From NCBI GenBank assembly GCA_963751665.1, contig CAVVVF010000001.1:744001-808000 (forward strand): a stretch of DNA of 64,000 nt, read 5' to 3'. The notes beneath the pieces were generated by a model, which had not been told where the DNA came from, did not search any database, and was given only the letters and a program-made list of their open reading frames with translations. This document shows positions 26,026 to 34,699 of the stretch, piece by piece (positions within the stretch are counted from its first letter, which is position 1; every line of letters starts with the position of its first letter). A program made the translations under genes and the position numbers. Source of the DNA: AC-69 sp963751665. Lineage in GTDB: Bacteria; Actinomycetota; UBA4738; HRBIN12.

Positions 26026-26568
26026 CTAGTTGAGCGAGGGGTCGGGCGGCATCAGCCGGAGCAGGTCGTACGCGCGTCCCTTCCGCCGGAGGACCTCGCT
26101 CCACAGTCGCTCGGGATCGGTGGTGAAGACGTCCTCGGCGAGCGCGGGCTCAACGATCCACGACCCCTCTTCCAGCTCCTCGTCGAGCTGGCCCGGGCCC
26201 CACCCGGCATGTCCGGCGAACACCCTGGCCTTTCGGATGCCGCCGATCGAATCGCCGTCGGCCTCGTCCGGCAGGAACCCGACCGAGCCGAAGGCCACGA
26301 CGTTCGCCCGCTCGGGGTCCTCGAAATCCGCCACGACCACCGCCGCCTGAGGCTGGACCGGTCCGCCGATGAACAGCGGGTCCCCCGGCGCCACCAGGTC
26401 GGCCAGGGGCGGGGCGGCCTCGCTGACCGGCACCTCGGTGGCCCGGTTCAGCACGACGCCGACCGCGCCCTCGTCGTCGTGGTGGCCGATCAGCACCACG
26501 GTGCGGCGGAAGTTGGGATCCCACAGGTCGGCGCCGGCGATCAGGAGGTGGCCCTTCAAGCTGTCCAT
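26026..26568 (-). CDS. YqgE/AlgH family protein
   Basis: A 180-residue protein of the UPF0301/AlgH fold. It begins MDSLKGHLLIAGADLWDPNF, continues TVVLIGHHDDEGAVGVVLNR and PLFIGGPVQPQAAVVV, and has the GHAGWGPGQLDEELEEGSW block that defines the family. The ATG at 26568 follows GGGAG. Homologues are widespread; in pseudomonads AlgH was linked to alginate control, but the molecular role is unknown. Located between the Rieske-type gene (35 bases away) and a methyltransferase. Confidence 0.95.
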   Translation of the reverse strand: MDSLKGHLLIAGADLWDPNFRRTVVLIGHHDDEGAVGVVLNRATEVPVSEAAPPLADLVAPGDPLFIGGPVQPQAAVVVADFEDPERANVVAFGSVGFLPDEADGDSIGGIRKARVFAGHAGWGPGQLDEELEEGSWIVEPALAEDVFTTDPERLWSEVLRRKGRAYDLLRLMPPDPSLN

Positions 26569-26603
26569 GAGGCTCCCATCATCCCCGTGTCGGTGGGGCC
26601 CAC

Positions 26604-27548
26604 TCAGGTCTTGAGGGCGGGCTGCCACTCGCTCGGCAGGTCGACCGGCCGGCTCACCCGGCCCTCCAGGTACCCCCGGGCCACGAGCTGGATGAACATG
26701 TACACGCCGACCTCCCAGAACGCGGACATGACGCCCGGGCGATAGCCCCGCGAGCTCACGCCGTGCTGGAGCGATTCCACGGCATGCCAGTCCTCCCGGT
26801 TGGTGACATCCCAGAAGTCCACGGCCCACGAGGGATCGAAGTCGGGGCGCGCCACGAGCTCCGGCGGGAACAGCCACTCGCACTCGACGAACGTCCGGTC
26901 GACGGCGAGCGGCTCCAGCCGATGGGTGAGGACGTAGTCCGGGTGGGGACTGATCAGGAAGCTCGGCCACATGCCGACGTACCCGATCTGGCGGCGGAGC
27001 TCTCCGTCGAGCCCCCGGAGCGGGATGCCGTGGCTCTTGCCGTCGAGCGACATGGTCTCGGCGTCGTCCCGGAGGAGCATCGGCCCGGCCACGTACAGCC
27101 CGTCGTGGAGGAAGGCCACGCTGCTCTCGGGCGGGCTCACCCGGCAGAGCGCGGGGTGGATCTCGGAGCAGTGGTAGCACTCCTGGTAGTTCTCGGCGAT
27201 CAGCTTCCAGTTCGCCGCCAGCTCGTAGGAATGGCGGGCGCCGACCACCAGCCGCTCGGGCTCGTAGGGGGCGAAGTACTCGTCGAGGTGGCCGATGTGC
27301 CGGTCGAACGGGACGCCGTCGCCCGAGGGGTTCACGAACTCCCACCCTCGCCACTCGACCGATGACGGGTGGCGGTGGCGTGCCCCCGCCCGGCCCATGC
27401 ACAACCACGAGGCCGCGAAGAAGTGGTCGAGCTCCCAGTCGAAGACCTCGCGCGAGGTGTACGCCTCTGCGGGCAGGGCGTGGCTGCGCCCGAACGGCTG
27501 GAGGGCAGGCGCCAGGCGCTCGGGGTCGATGGGCACGGTCTCGGTCAC
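26604..27548 (-). CDS. Aromatic-ring-hydroxylating type oxygenase catalytic domain lacking its Rieske domain
   Basis: 314 residues related to the alpha subunit of Rieske oxygenases that demethylate or hydroxylate quaternary amines and methoxy compounds (GbcA/choline-monooxygenase-like). The N-terminus SREVFDWELDHFFAASWLCM matches the family, but at residues 52-63 it jumps straight to SSVEWRGWEFVNPSGDG, so the roughly 85-residue [2Fe-2S] Rieske domain (CxH and CxxH pairs) is missing. The mononuclear iron site is kept: ENYQECYHCSEIHPAL (His126, His131) and the later carboxylate block DFWDVTNREDWHAVES. No extra frame holds the missing part; there is no room for it. It follows the DmdA-like gene by 9 bases. 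It may be a misassembly, a broken gene, or a protein relying on an outside electron donor. Confidence 0.8.
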   Translation of the reverse strand: MTETVPIDPERLAPALQPFGRSHALPAEAYTSREVFDWELDHFFAASWLCMGRAGARHRHPSSVEWRGWEFVNPSGDGVPFDRHIGHLDEYFAPYEPERLVVGARHSYELAANWKLIAENYQECYHCSEIHPALCRVSPPESSVAFLHDGLYVAGPMLLRDDAETMSLDGKSHGIPLRGLDGELRRQIGYVGMWPSFLISPHPDYVLTHRLEPLAVDRTFVECEWLFPPELVARPDFDPSWAVDFWDVTNREDWHAVESLQHGVSSRGYRPGVMSAFWEVGVYMFIQLVARGYLEGRVSRPVDLPSEWQPALKT

Positions 27549-27557
27549 GAGGCCATC

Positions 27558-28703
27558 CTAGGCCTTCGGGATGTCCTTGCCCGGGTCCAGGAACGGCAGC
27601 GCCGCCGTCACCGCCGGAACCGGTCCATCCGGCGACACCAGCTCCAGCTCGTTTCCCGGCGCGGCGAGCTCGATCGGCACCCACGCGTACCCAATGTTCC
27701 TCTTCAGCCGGAACGAATGGCTGGCCGAGGTGAGCTTGCCGACCACGCGCCCGTCCCGCCGGACCGGCCAGAAGTCCTCCAGCCACAGCCGGAACGGCTC
27801 GCCGCCGATCTCCACGCCGACGAGCTTTCTCGTGACCCCTTGCGCCGCAATCCTCTCCAGTGCGGGCCTGCCGATGAAGTCGGCCGAGAACTCCACGAGC
27901 CGTTCCATGCCGGTGACCTCGAACGGGTTGTCCTCGATCGTCATGTCGTTGCCGTAGTTGAAGATGCCCGCCTCCAGCCGACGCTGGTCGGACGGGGCGA
28001 TGGCCCGGATCCGGTACGGCGCGCCGGCCGCCATCACCCGGTCCCACAGCTCGAGCCCGCGCGACGAGTCTCGGAGGTAGATCTCGTAGCCCACCTCGCC
28101 GGTCCATCCGGTCCGGGACACGACGACCGGGATGCCGTCCAGGTCCGTCTCGACGCACCAGTAGTACCGGAGGTCCATCACGTGCGCGCCGAACAGGTCC
28201 CGGACGACCTCCTTGGACTTCGGGCCCTGGACCTGGAGCGGTGAGACGTCCGGCTCGCGCACGGTGACCTCCAGGCCGGCCAGGGCTTGCACGCCCTTCG
28301 CATACAGCAGCGCGTCGGAGTCGGCGAGCGACAGCCAGAAGTGGTTCTCCCCCAGGCGCAGCAGCACCGGATCGTTCACGATGCCGCCGTCCGGCGCGAT
28401 GAGCGGCGCGTACTTGCACTGGCCCACCGCGCACCGGGACAGGTCCCGGCACGTGAGGAGCTGCGTGAACATCGCCGCGTCGCGCCCGGAGATCTCGATC
28501 TGCCGCTCCACCGCCACGTCCCACAGCGTCACGTGCTCGAGGAGGTGCCGGTACTCCTTCTCGTCGTCGTCGTAGAGCGTGGGGATCAGCATGTGGTTGT
28601 ACAGGTCCCAGCTGGTGCACCCGGCCTCGACCGTCCGCTGCCAGTACGGCGACTTGCGATACCAGGACGCCACGTAGAACGGGAACGAGTACGGCTCCCT
28701 CAT
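27558..28703 (-). CDS. DmdA/GcvT-family tetrahydrofolate-dependent demethylase
   Basis: 381 residues of the aminomethyltransferase fold. The sequence follows the dimethylsulfoniopropionate demethylase (DmdA) pattern closely: LYNHMLIPTLYDDDEKEYRH, HVTLWDVAVERQIEISGRD, GGIVNDPVLLRLGENHFWLS, EPDVSPLQVQGPKSKEVV and VSRTGWTGEVGYEIYLRD. DmdA moves a methyl group from DMSP to THF; close relatives may act on other methylated compounds, so the substrate here is open. The ATG overlaps the stop of the FAD oxidoreductase (ATGA), and a Rieske-type gene follows 9 bases on. I call the family with confidence but not DMSP itself. Confidence 0.85.
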   Translation of the reverse strand: MREPYSFPFYVASWYRKSPYWQRTVEAGCTSWDLYNHMLIPTLYDDDEKEYRHLLEHVTLWDVAVERQIEISGRDAAMFTQLLTCRDLSRCAVGQCKYAPLIAPDGGIVNDPVLLRLGENHFWLSLADSDALLYAKGVQALAGLEVTVREPDVSPLQVQGPKSKEVVRDLFGAHVMDLRYYWCVETDLDGIPVVVSRTGWTGEVGYEIYLRDSSRGLELWDRVMAAGAPYRIRAIAPSDQRRLEAGIFNYGNDMTIEDNPFEVTGMERLVEFSADFIGRPALERIAAQGVTRKLVGVEIGGEPFRLWLEDFWPVRRDGRVVGKLTSASHSFRLKRNIGYAWVPIELAAPGNELELVSPDGPVPAVTAALPFLDPGKDIPKA

Positions 28704-30316
28704 CGGCGGCCTCGCCCGCGGATGCGCTTCCGATCCGTTCGGATCTCCCGAACGCAGTTGTACGCGGGGATGCCGGTCACGCCGCCGCCAGCGTGGGTGG
28801 CGCTCGAGCACTGGTACAGGCCCGCGATGGGTGTCCGGTAGTCCGCGTACCCGGGGGCCGGGCGCATGTGGAACAGCTGGTCCGCCGAGAGCTCGCCGTG
28901 GAAGATGTTGCCGCCGATCAGGCCCCACTCCTGCTCCATCTCGTGCGGCCCGATCACCTGACGCGCCACGATCGACTCCCTGAAGCCCGACGCGAGCTCC
29001 TCGTACCCGTCGATCACCCTGTCCGCGTAGGCCTCCAGCTCGTCCCGATGCGGCTCCTCGGACCACTCGTGCGGCACCCACTGCGTGAACAGCGACAGCA
29101 CGTGCGCGCCCTCCGGAGCGAGCGAGGGGTCGAGCACCGTTGGCACCACGCCGTCGGAGAACGGCCTTGTGGCCGGTATCCCCCGCCGGGCCTCCTCGAA
29201 CGCGGTCTCCAGGTACTCGACCGAGTGCGCCAGCTCGATCCCGCCCGAGAGGTCGGTGAAGTCCGGCGCGCCGGAGAACCGAGGGAGCTTCGACAGCGCG
29301 CAGTTGATCTTCACCACGCCGCTCCGGGTCTTCCACAGCTCGATGTCGCGGACGAAGTCCTCCGGGAGCTCCGTGCGATCGATCTGGCGGAGGAACGTGA
29401 TCTTGGGGTGGCATGCAGTGACCACCACTGGAGCGTGGAGCTCATCGCCATCCTCGAGGGCCACCCCGTACGTCCGGCCCTCCCGGACAAGGACCCTCTC
29501 CACTCGGGCGTTGGTCCGGACCTCGGCCCCGAAGGAACGCGCGCTCCGCTCGATGGCCTCGGCCACCGCACCCATGCCGCCCTCGGGGACGCCCCACCCG
29601 CCGAGGGTCCCCCCGCCGACGCTCCCGATGGAGTGGTGGGCCATGACGTACCCGGTTCCGGGCTCGTACGGCCCGGCCCACGTCCCGATCAGGCCGTCGA
29701 TGGCCATCACGGTCTTGACCTCGTCGGACTCGAAGAACATGTCCGCGATGTCGGCCACCGACATCGTCATGAGGCGGGTGACCTCGCCGACCGTCCGGAC
29801 GTCGAGGCCCCGGAACCGCCAGGCCAGGCGGAGCTGCTCCCACAGGTCCGAGGGCCGCTTGGAGCCGATCCGGGGCGGCGTGGTCATCAGGAGCGGTCCG
29901 AGGACGTCGGCCAGCCCGGAGATCCAGGCGTCCCATCGCTCGAGGGCATCGGCGTCGCGCTTCGAGAACCTGGCGAACTCCTCGTGGTTCTTCGCGGGGT
30001 CGTCGTACTCGACCATCACGCGCCCGTCGGGGAACGGCACCACGTACGGGCCGACCGCGTGGACGCGATACCCGTGCCGATGCAGTCGGAGGTCCCGGAT
30101 GATCGTGTCCGGCATCAGGCTCATCACGTAGCTGAGCGTGGTGACCCGGAACTCGGGATGATCGGGCCACGGTTGGTCGGTGGCGGCCGCGCCGCCCGTC
30201 TTGTGCCGAGCCTCGCACACGACCGCGCGGGCGCCCGCCCGCGCGAGGTACGCCGCCGCCACCAGGCCGTTGTGACCGCCTCCGATGACGATGGCGTCGT
30301 ACCGGTTCGCCTGCAC
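28700..30316 (-). CDS. FAD-dependent oxidoreductase, phytoene-desaturase/PYROXD2-like
   Basis: 538 residues in one frame from a GTG with AGGAAGGG upstream. It opens with the dinucleotide site YDAIVIGGGHNGLVAAAYLA and VVCEARHKTGGAAAT, and closes with LYQCSSATHAGGGVTGIPAY, the C-terminal FAD block of the CrtI/PYROXD2 group. It oxidises or dehydrogenates some small substrate, unlikely a carotenoid, since no carotenoid genes are around. The stop overlaps the DmdA-like start. First gene of a probable three-gene operon with the DmdA-like and Rieske-type genes, with two palindromic sites just upstream. Confidence 0.9.
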   Translation of the reverse strand: MQANRYDAIVIGGGHNGLVAAAYLARAGARAVVCEARHKTGGAAATDQPWPDHPEFRVTTLSYVMSLMPDTIIRDLRLHRHGYRVHAVGPYVVPFPDGRVMVEYDDPAKNHEEFARFSKRDADALERWDAWISGLADVLGPLLMTTPPRIGSKRPSDLWEQLRLAWRFRGLDVRTVGEVTRLMTMSVADIADMFFESDEVKTVMAIDGLIGTWAGPYEPGTGYVMAHHSIGSVGGGTLGGWGVPEGGMGAVAEAIERSARSFGAEVRTNARVERVLVREGRTYGVALEDGDELHAPVVVTACHPKITFLRQIDRTELPEDFVRDIELWKTRSGVVKINCALSKLPRFSGAPDFTDLSGGIELAHSVEYLETAFEEARRGIPATRPFSDGVVPTVLDPSLAPEGAHVLSLFTQWVPHEWSEEPHRDELEAYADRVIDGYEELASGFRESIVARQVIGPHEMEQEWGLIGGNIFHGELSADQLFHMRPAPGYADYRTPIAGLYQCSSATHAGGGVTGIPAYNCVREIRTDRKRIRGRGRR

Positions 30317-30328
30317 CCGAACCCTTCC

Positions 30329-30342
30329 TGAACGGCGATTCA
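30329..30342. promoter_or_regulatory. Palindromic operator-like site 1
   Basis: TGAACGGCGATTCA, an imperfect copy (one arm base off) of the palindrome at 30361. It abuts the ribosome-binding site of the FAD oxidoreductase, about 12 bases before its start codon, so a bound protein could block transcription or early elongation. Confidence 0.5.
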
Positions 30343-30360
30343 GCCGAACGATAGCACCGC

Positions 30361-30374
30361 TGAACTGCGGTTCA
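30361..30374. promoter_or_regulatory. Palindromic operator-like site 2
   Basis: TGAACTGCGGTTCA, with perfect 5-base arms TGAAC/GTTCA around a 4-base centre. Its centre is 32 bases (about three helix turns) from site 1. The core GAAC-N4-GTTC is also the core of the Gram-positive LexA box, so either LexA or a local TetR/GntR-type repressor could bind; no regulator gene is adjacent. Confidence 0.55.
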
Positions 30375-30392
30375 ATTCGGCGGGACGGAGCG

Positions 30393-31633
30393 TCACGTGG
30401 GGTCGCCGATCGTCGGCAGGACGTGCGGCTCGACGCGGGTCGGTTCCCGGCCTCCCCGAAGCCGGCGGATGGTCGGCCACAGCAACAGCGCCGCCGCGAG
30501 GGAGCTCAGCCCGGCCAGCGCGTACGCCCCCTGGGGGCCGAGCACCACCAGGGCGCCGGCCGCCATGACGTAGGCGATGGCCACCGCCACGTGGACGAGC
30601 GACTCCATCGCGCCGATCAATCGGCTCCGCACGGCGTCGGGGGTCCGGCGCTGCCGGATGCCCTGGTCGGCCACCTCGCTCATCGCGTCGCCGAACCCCA
30701 TCAGGAGCATCAGGCCCACGATGGGCGGGAACCACGGGGAGGCCCATATCCCGATGGCCGCCACCCCGGCGATGGCCATGCCCCCGATGAGCCAGCCCGG
30801 GCTCGGTTCGCTCGGTGAGCCGGCGTGCCGCGATCGAGCCCACCACCGAGCCAAAACCCCACAGCGCGATCAGCAACCCGAACCCGATCGCCCCGGCATG
30901 GAAGACTGCGGAGAGCGGGCGGTCGGCAACCTGCGCGATGCCGGCGCCGAGCACCACCACGACCCATGCGGCGGCGATGACACGAAGGACCCGATCGCGG
31001 AACAGGAACCGGTACCCGGCGCGCATGCCCCGGAATTCCTCGGCATCCTCCGCGGTCCGGTCCTCGGAGAAGCGGGCGCGGACCGATGCCACCAGGCCGA
31101 CCGAGACGCACGAACGACGCCGCGTTGGCGACGAACACGAACTCGTGGCCTCACGAGCCGCGACCAGCACGCCGCCAAGAACCGGGCCCAGCGTGATGCC
31201 GGCGTTCCGGCCCGCCGTGACCAGGCTGTTGGCCCACGCGATGTCCTCCGGCTTCTCCACCAGGTTCGGGATGGCCGCGGCGGACGACGTCCAGAACGGG
31301 ATCTCGGCGAGCGCCGAGACGAACCCCACGGCTACCAGCGCGCCGGGGTCGCGGACCAGCGCGAGCCCGAGGAAGGCCACGGCGCCCGCCAGATCGGACA
31401 GGATCATCACGCGCTTGCGGTCGAACTTGTCGCCCAAGACGCCGCCGAGGGGACCGAAGCATCCCGGCGACCCCATGAGTCACCAGCAACGTCAGGCCGA
31501 GCCAGGCCGCGGACCCGCCCGAGCGGACGAAGACGGCGTCCAGCAGGGCGGTGTAGGCGGCCGCGCTCCCAGTCTCGGAGATGGCCCGGGCCAGGGCGAG
31601 GCGCCGGACGGCGGTTCTGGGCGGGGTCCTCAT
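30393..31633 (-). CDS. MFS transporter, paralogue of next gene (frameshifted)
   Basis: About 413 residues with roughly twelve membrane helices, of the MFS group with GDKFDRKRVMILSDLAGA (motif A-like loop) and the later ADQGIRQRRTPDAVRSRL. The N-terminus MRTPPRTAVRRLALARAISE mirrors that of the neighbouring gene (about half identical by eye), so the two arose by duplication. Frame changes near 31460, 31110 and 30825 break it into four blocks in correct order, while the sister gene is intact. It ends 76 bases before the FAD oxidoreductase start. Substrate unknown; an efflux role of the EntS/MacA-like type is possible. Confidence 0.85.
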
Positions 31634-31667
31634 CGCGCGACGACCCTTCATCTCCCCGGTCCTCCGC

Positions 31668-32924
31668 CTAGATGAGCTCCACCACCGGCGCCGTGATGGC
31701 ATCGGCGTCGGCCGGCGTCACGCCGTCGGCGTCGGCGTCGACCGGCTGACCCTCCGACGTTCGCCGCAGGATCGGCAGCAGCACCAACGCCCCGACCGCC
31801 GCGGTCAGCGCCGCCGATCGCGTAGAGTTCTGGGGGCCGACGGCCCGCAGGACGATCCCCGCCGCCGCGAGCCCCAGGACGAACGCGATCGACGTGATGC
31901 CCTCCGAGGCCGCGATCACGCGGCTGCGGACGGCATCGGGCGTTCGTCGCTGCTGGATGCCCTGTTCGGCCACCAGCACGATGGCGTCGCCCACCCCCGA
32001 GAGCAGGGCCACGACCAGGATCGGCCCGAACCACGGCAAAACGGCGATCGCGGCCGTGGTCACGGCGATCAGCGCCGTCCCCAGGAACAGCGCCCTGGGC
32101 TCACGGTCCTCGTTCAGGTACCGGCCGGCGAACGACCCGGCGACGGAGCCCGCGCCCCAGAACGTGATCAGCAGGCCGTAGCCGATGGAGCCGGCATGGA
32201 ATAGCTCGACGAGCGGGACGTCGGCCACCATCACCAGGCCGAGCCCGAACACCAGCCCGATCCACGCCAGCACGATCGTGCGGAGCACCCGATCCCGAGC
32301 GATGAACACGAACCCTGCCCGAAGCCCCCGGTGCTCGGTCGCGTCGGAACGCTCCCCGGTGAAGGGCGCGCGAACGGTCCACACGAGGACCGCCGAGACG
32401 GCGAACGTCACCGCGTTCAAGCCGAACACCCATGCCGGCCCGATGGCGGCGACCAGCACGCCGCCGATGGCCGGGCCGACCATGATGCCGGCGTTGCGAC
32501 CCAGCGAGATCAGCCCGTTGGCCCACGACAGCTCCGAGGGCTCGACCATGTTCGGGATGGCCGCGGCCGACGCCATCCAAAACGGCGTCTCGACGACGGC
32601 CGAGACGAACGCCAGGGCCAGCAGCCACGTGGGATCGCCGGCGAAGGCCATCGCGGCGAAGGCCGCCACCCCCGCCACGTCGGACACGATCATGACCCGG
32701 CGGCGGTCGAAACGGTCGCCGATCGCGCCGGCGAGCGGCGAGACGAAGCCGCTCACGCCGAACGTGAGGAGCAGCGTCGCCGACAGCCATGCGGCCGAGT
32801 GCGTGCGCTCGTACACCGTGAACATGAGCGCCGTGTACGCAGCGGCACCGCCGGTGATCGAGATGAGGCGCGCCGTGGCCAGACGGCGCACGGCGGCCTT
32901 CGGTGGTGTGCGTTGGATGGTCAT
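31668..32924 (-). CDS. MFS transporter
   Basis: 418 residues, one frame, about twelve helices. The N-terminal half contains GAIGDRFDRRRVMIVSDVAG and the block SAAAIPNMVEPSELSWANGL, typical of the enterobactin-exporter-like MFS group. The second half contains GYGLLITFWGAGSVAGSFAG and LVAEQGIQQRRTPDAVRSRV. It begins MTIQRTPPKAAVRRL from an ATG at 32924. The gene is followed 34 bases later by its frameshifted paralogue. It may export a metabolite or drug. Upstream of it, 33 kb, is a 186-base gap to serA with no evident regulator. Confidence 0.92.
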   Translation of the reverse strand: MTIQRTPPKAAVRRLATARLISITGGAAAYTALMFTVYERTHSAAWLSATLLLTFGVSGFVSPLAGAIGDRFDRRRVMIVSDVAGVAAFAAMAFAGDPTWLLALAFVSAVVETPFWMASAAAIPNMVEPSELSWANGLISLGRNAGIMVGPAIGGVLVAAIGPAWVFGLNAVTFAVSAVLVWTVRAPFTGERSDATEHRGLRAGFVFIARDRVLRTIVLAWIGLVFGLGLVMVADVPLVELFHAGSIGYGLLITFWGAGSVAGSFAGRYLNEDREPRALFLGTALIAVTTAAIAVLPWFGPILVVALLSGVGDAIVLVAEQGIQQRRTPDAVRSRVIAASEGITSIAFVLGLAAAGIVLRAVGPQNSTRSAALTAAVGALVLLPILRRTSEGQPVDADADGVTPADADAITAPVVELI

Positions 32925-33110
32925 GAAGCGACTCCTTGGTTCGGTGGCTCAGGACGTGCGAGGACGGTGAGGAACCGCCCGCCGGGAGGCGAGCGAACGC
33001 GTCAGCCGATGACGCTGGAGTGGATCACCGTGAGCCGCTTCATGGTTCGGCGAGTGTACCAGCCCCGGCCGGTCCGTGGGAACCATTCGTTTCCGCGAAA
33101 CCGGCGGCCC

Positions 33111-34695
33111 TCAGCCCGGGAGGGTAACGAACCAGGCGCCGGCCGCGCCGACGGTCGTCGAGATCTCCTCGATGATCTCCGGCGTGACCGCGCTGTCCAG
33201 CGTGAGGGCCATGAGCGCGGTCCCGCCTCGCGTGGGCCGGCCCACGTCCATGGTCGCGATGTTGATGTCGTGCTGCCCCAGGATCGTCCCCACCTTGCCG
33301 ATCACGCCGGGCCGGTCCTCGTACGCGAAGAACAGCATGTACGTGGCCGGGGCCATCTCGACGTCGTAGTCGAGGACCTGCATCACGCGTTCGGCGTTCC
33401 GCTTGCCGACCAGCGTGCCGGCGACGGAGACCTCCCCGTCCTCGGTCTCGGCCCGCAGGGCGATGAGGTTCACGTAGTCGCTCGACACGGCGGAGCGCAT
33501 CTCGGAGACGGCCATGCCCCGTTCGCGGGCGATGATGGGCGCATTCACGTATGACAGCGGCTCGTGGACCACGCCGCTCAGCACGCCCTTGATGAGCGCG
33601 AGGGTCAGCGCGCGCGTGTCGACCTCGGCGATGCGCCCGTGGTACTGGCACTCGATCGCGCTCACCGCTCCCCTGGCCAGGCCGGTCAGGAGCATCCCGA
33701 GCTTCTCAGCGAGCGGCAGGAACGGCCGCACCACCTCCGAGACCTCCGCCCCGGCCGAGACGTTCACCGCGTGGGGCACGAACTCGCCCATCAGGGCGAG
33801 GCGGACCATCTCGGCGATGGAGGCTCCCGCCTTGTCCTGCGCCTCCACGGTCGACGCGCCGAGATGGGGCGTCACGACGACCTGGTCGAACGCGAACAGC
33901 GGCGACTCCGTGGTCGGCTCCTCGGCGAAGACGTCGAGGGCCGCGCCGGCCAGATGCCCGTCCTCGATGGCCTTGGCCAGGGCCGCCTCGTCCACGATCC
34001 CGCCGCGTGAGGTGTTCACCAGGCGCGCGCCGTCCTTCATCAAGGCGAGCTCCCGCTCCCCGATCAGCCCCTCGGTGTCCGGCGTGCGCGGCAGGTGGAG
34101 CGAGACGAAGTCCGCCTGCACCAGGAGCGCCTCCAGGGTCGGCATCAGCTCGACCCCCATCTCCTTCGCCCGCTCCCTGCGGGACGTAGGGATCGAACGC
34201 GATGACGCGCATGCCGAAGGCCGCGCACCGCTGGGCCACCATCGAGCCCACCCTTCCCAGGCCCACGACGCCCAGGGTCTTGCCGGCGAGCTCGACCCCC
34301 TGGTAGCGCTCCCGCTCCCATCGGCCGGCCTTCAGCGCGGCGTTGGCCTGCGGGATGTTGCGGGCCTGGGCCAGCATGAGGGCGACGGTGTGCTCGGCGG
34401 CCGAGACGATGTTCGACTGCGGCGCGTTCACCACCATCACGCCGCGCCGCGTTGCCGCCTCCACGTCGACGTTGTCCAGGCCGATCCCGGCCCTGGCGAT
34501 GACCTTCAGGTTCTCGGCGGCCTCGATCACGTCCGCCGTGACCTTGGTCTGCGACCGGACGATGAGCGCGTCGTACGGCGCGATCTCGAGCGCCAGGTCG
34601 CCCCGGGCGAGCTCGGGCCGTACGTCCACCTGGAAGTCCTTGCGCAGCAGCTCGAGGCCACGTTCCGACAGTGGCTCGGTGACCAGGACCCGCAT
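33111..34695 (-). CDS. serA: D-3-phosphoglycerate dehydrogenase (frameshifted)
   Basis: First committed step of serine synthesis: 3-phosphoglycerate to 3-phosphohydroxypyruvate with NAD+. About 528 residues, the long form with an extra substrate-binding domain and a C-terminal ACT domain. Seen are VIARAGIGLDNVDVEAATRR, the NAD site GKTLGVVGLGRVGSMVA, and after a frame change near 34175 the catalytic part LVNTSRGGIVDEAALAKAI and FDQVVVTPHLGASTVEAQ. The ACT domain is RPGVIGKVGTILGQHDINIA. Serine feedback control through the ACT domain is expected. The start is 4 bases after the class V aminotransferase, forming a serine-biosynthesis pair. Confidence 0.93.
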
Positions 34696-34699
34696 GCGC

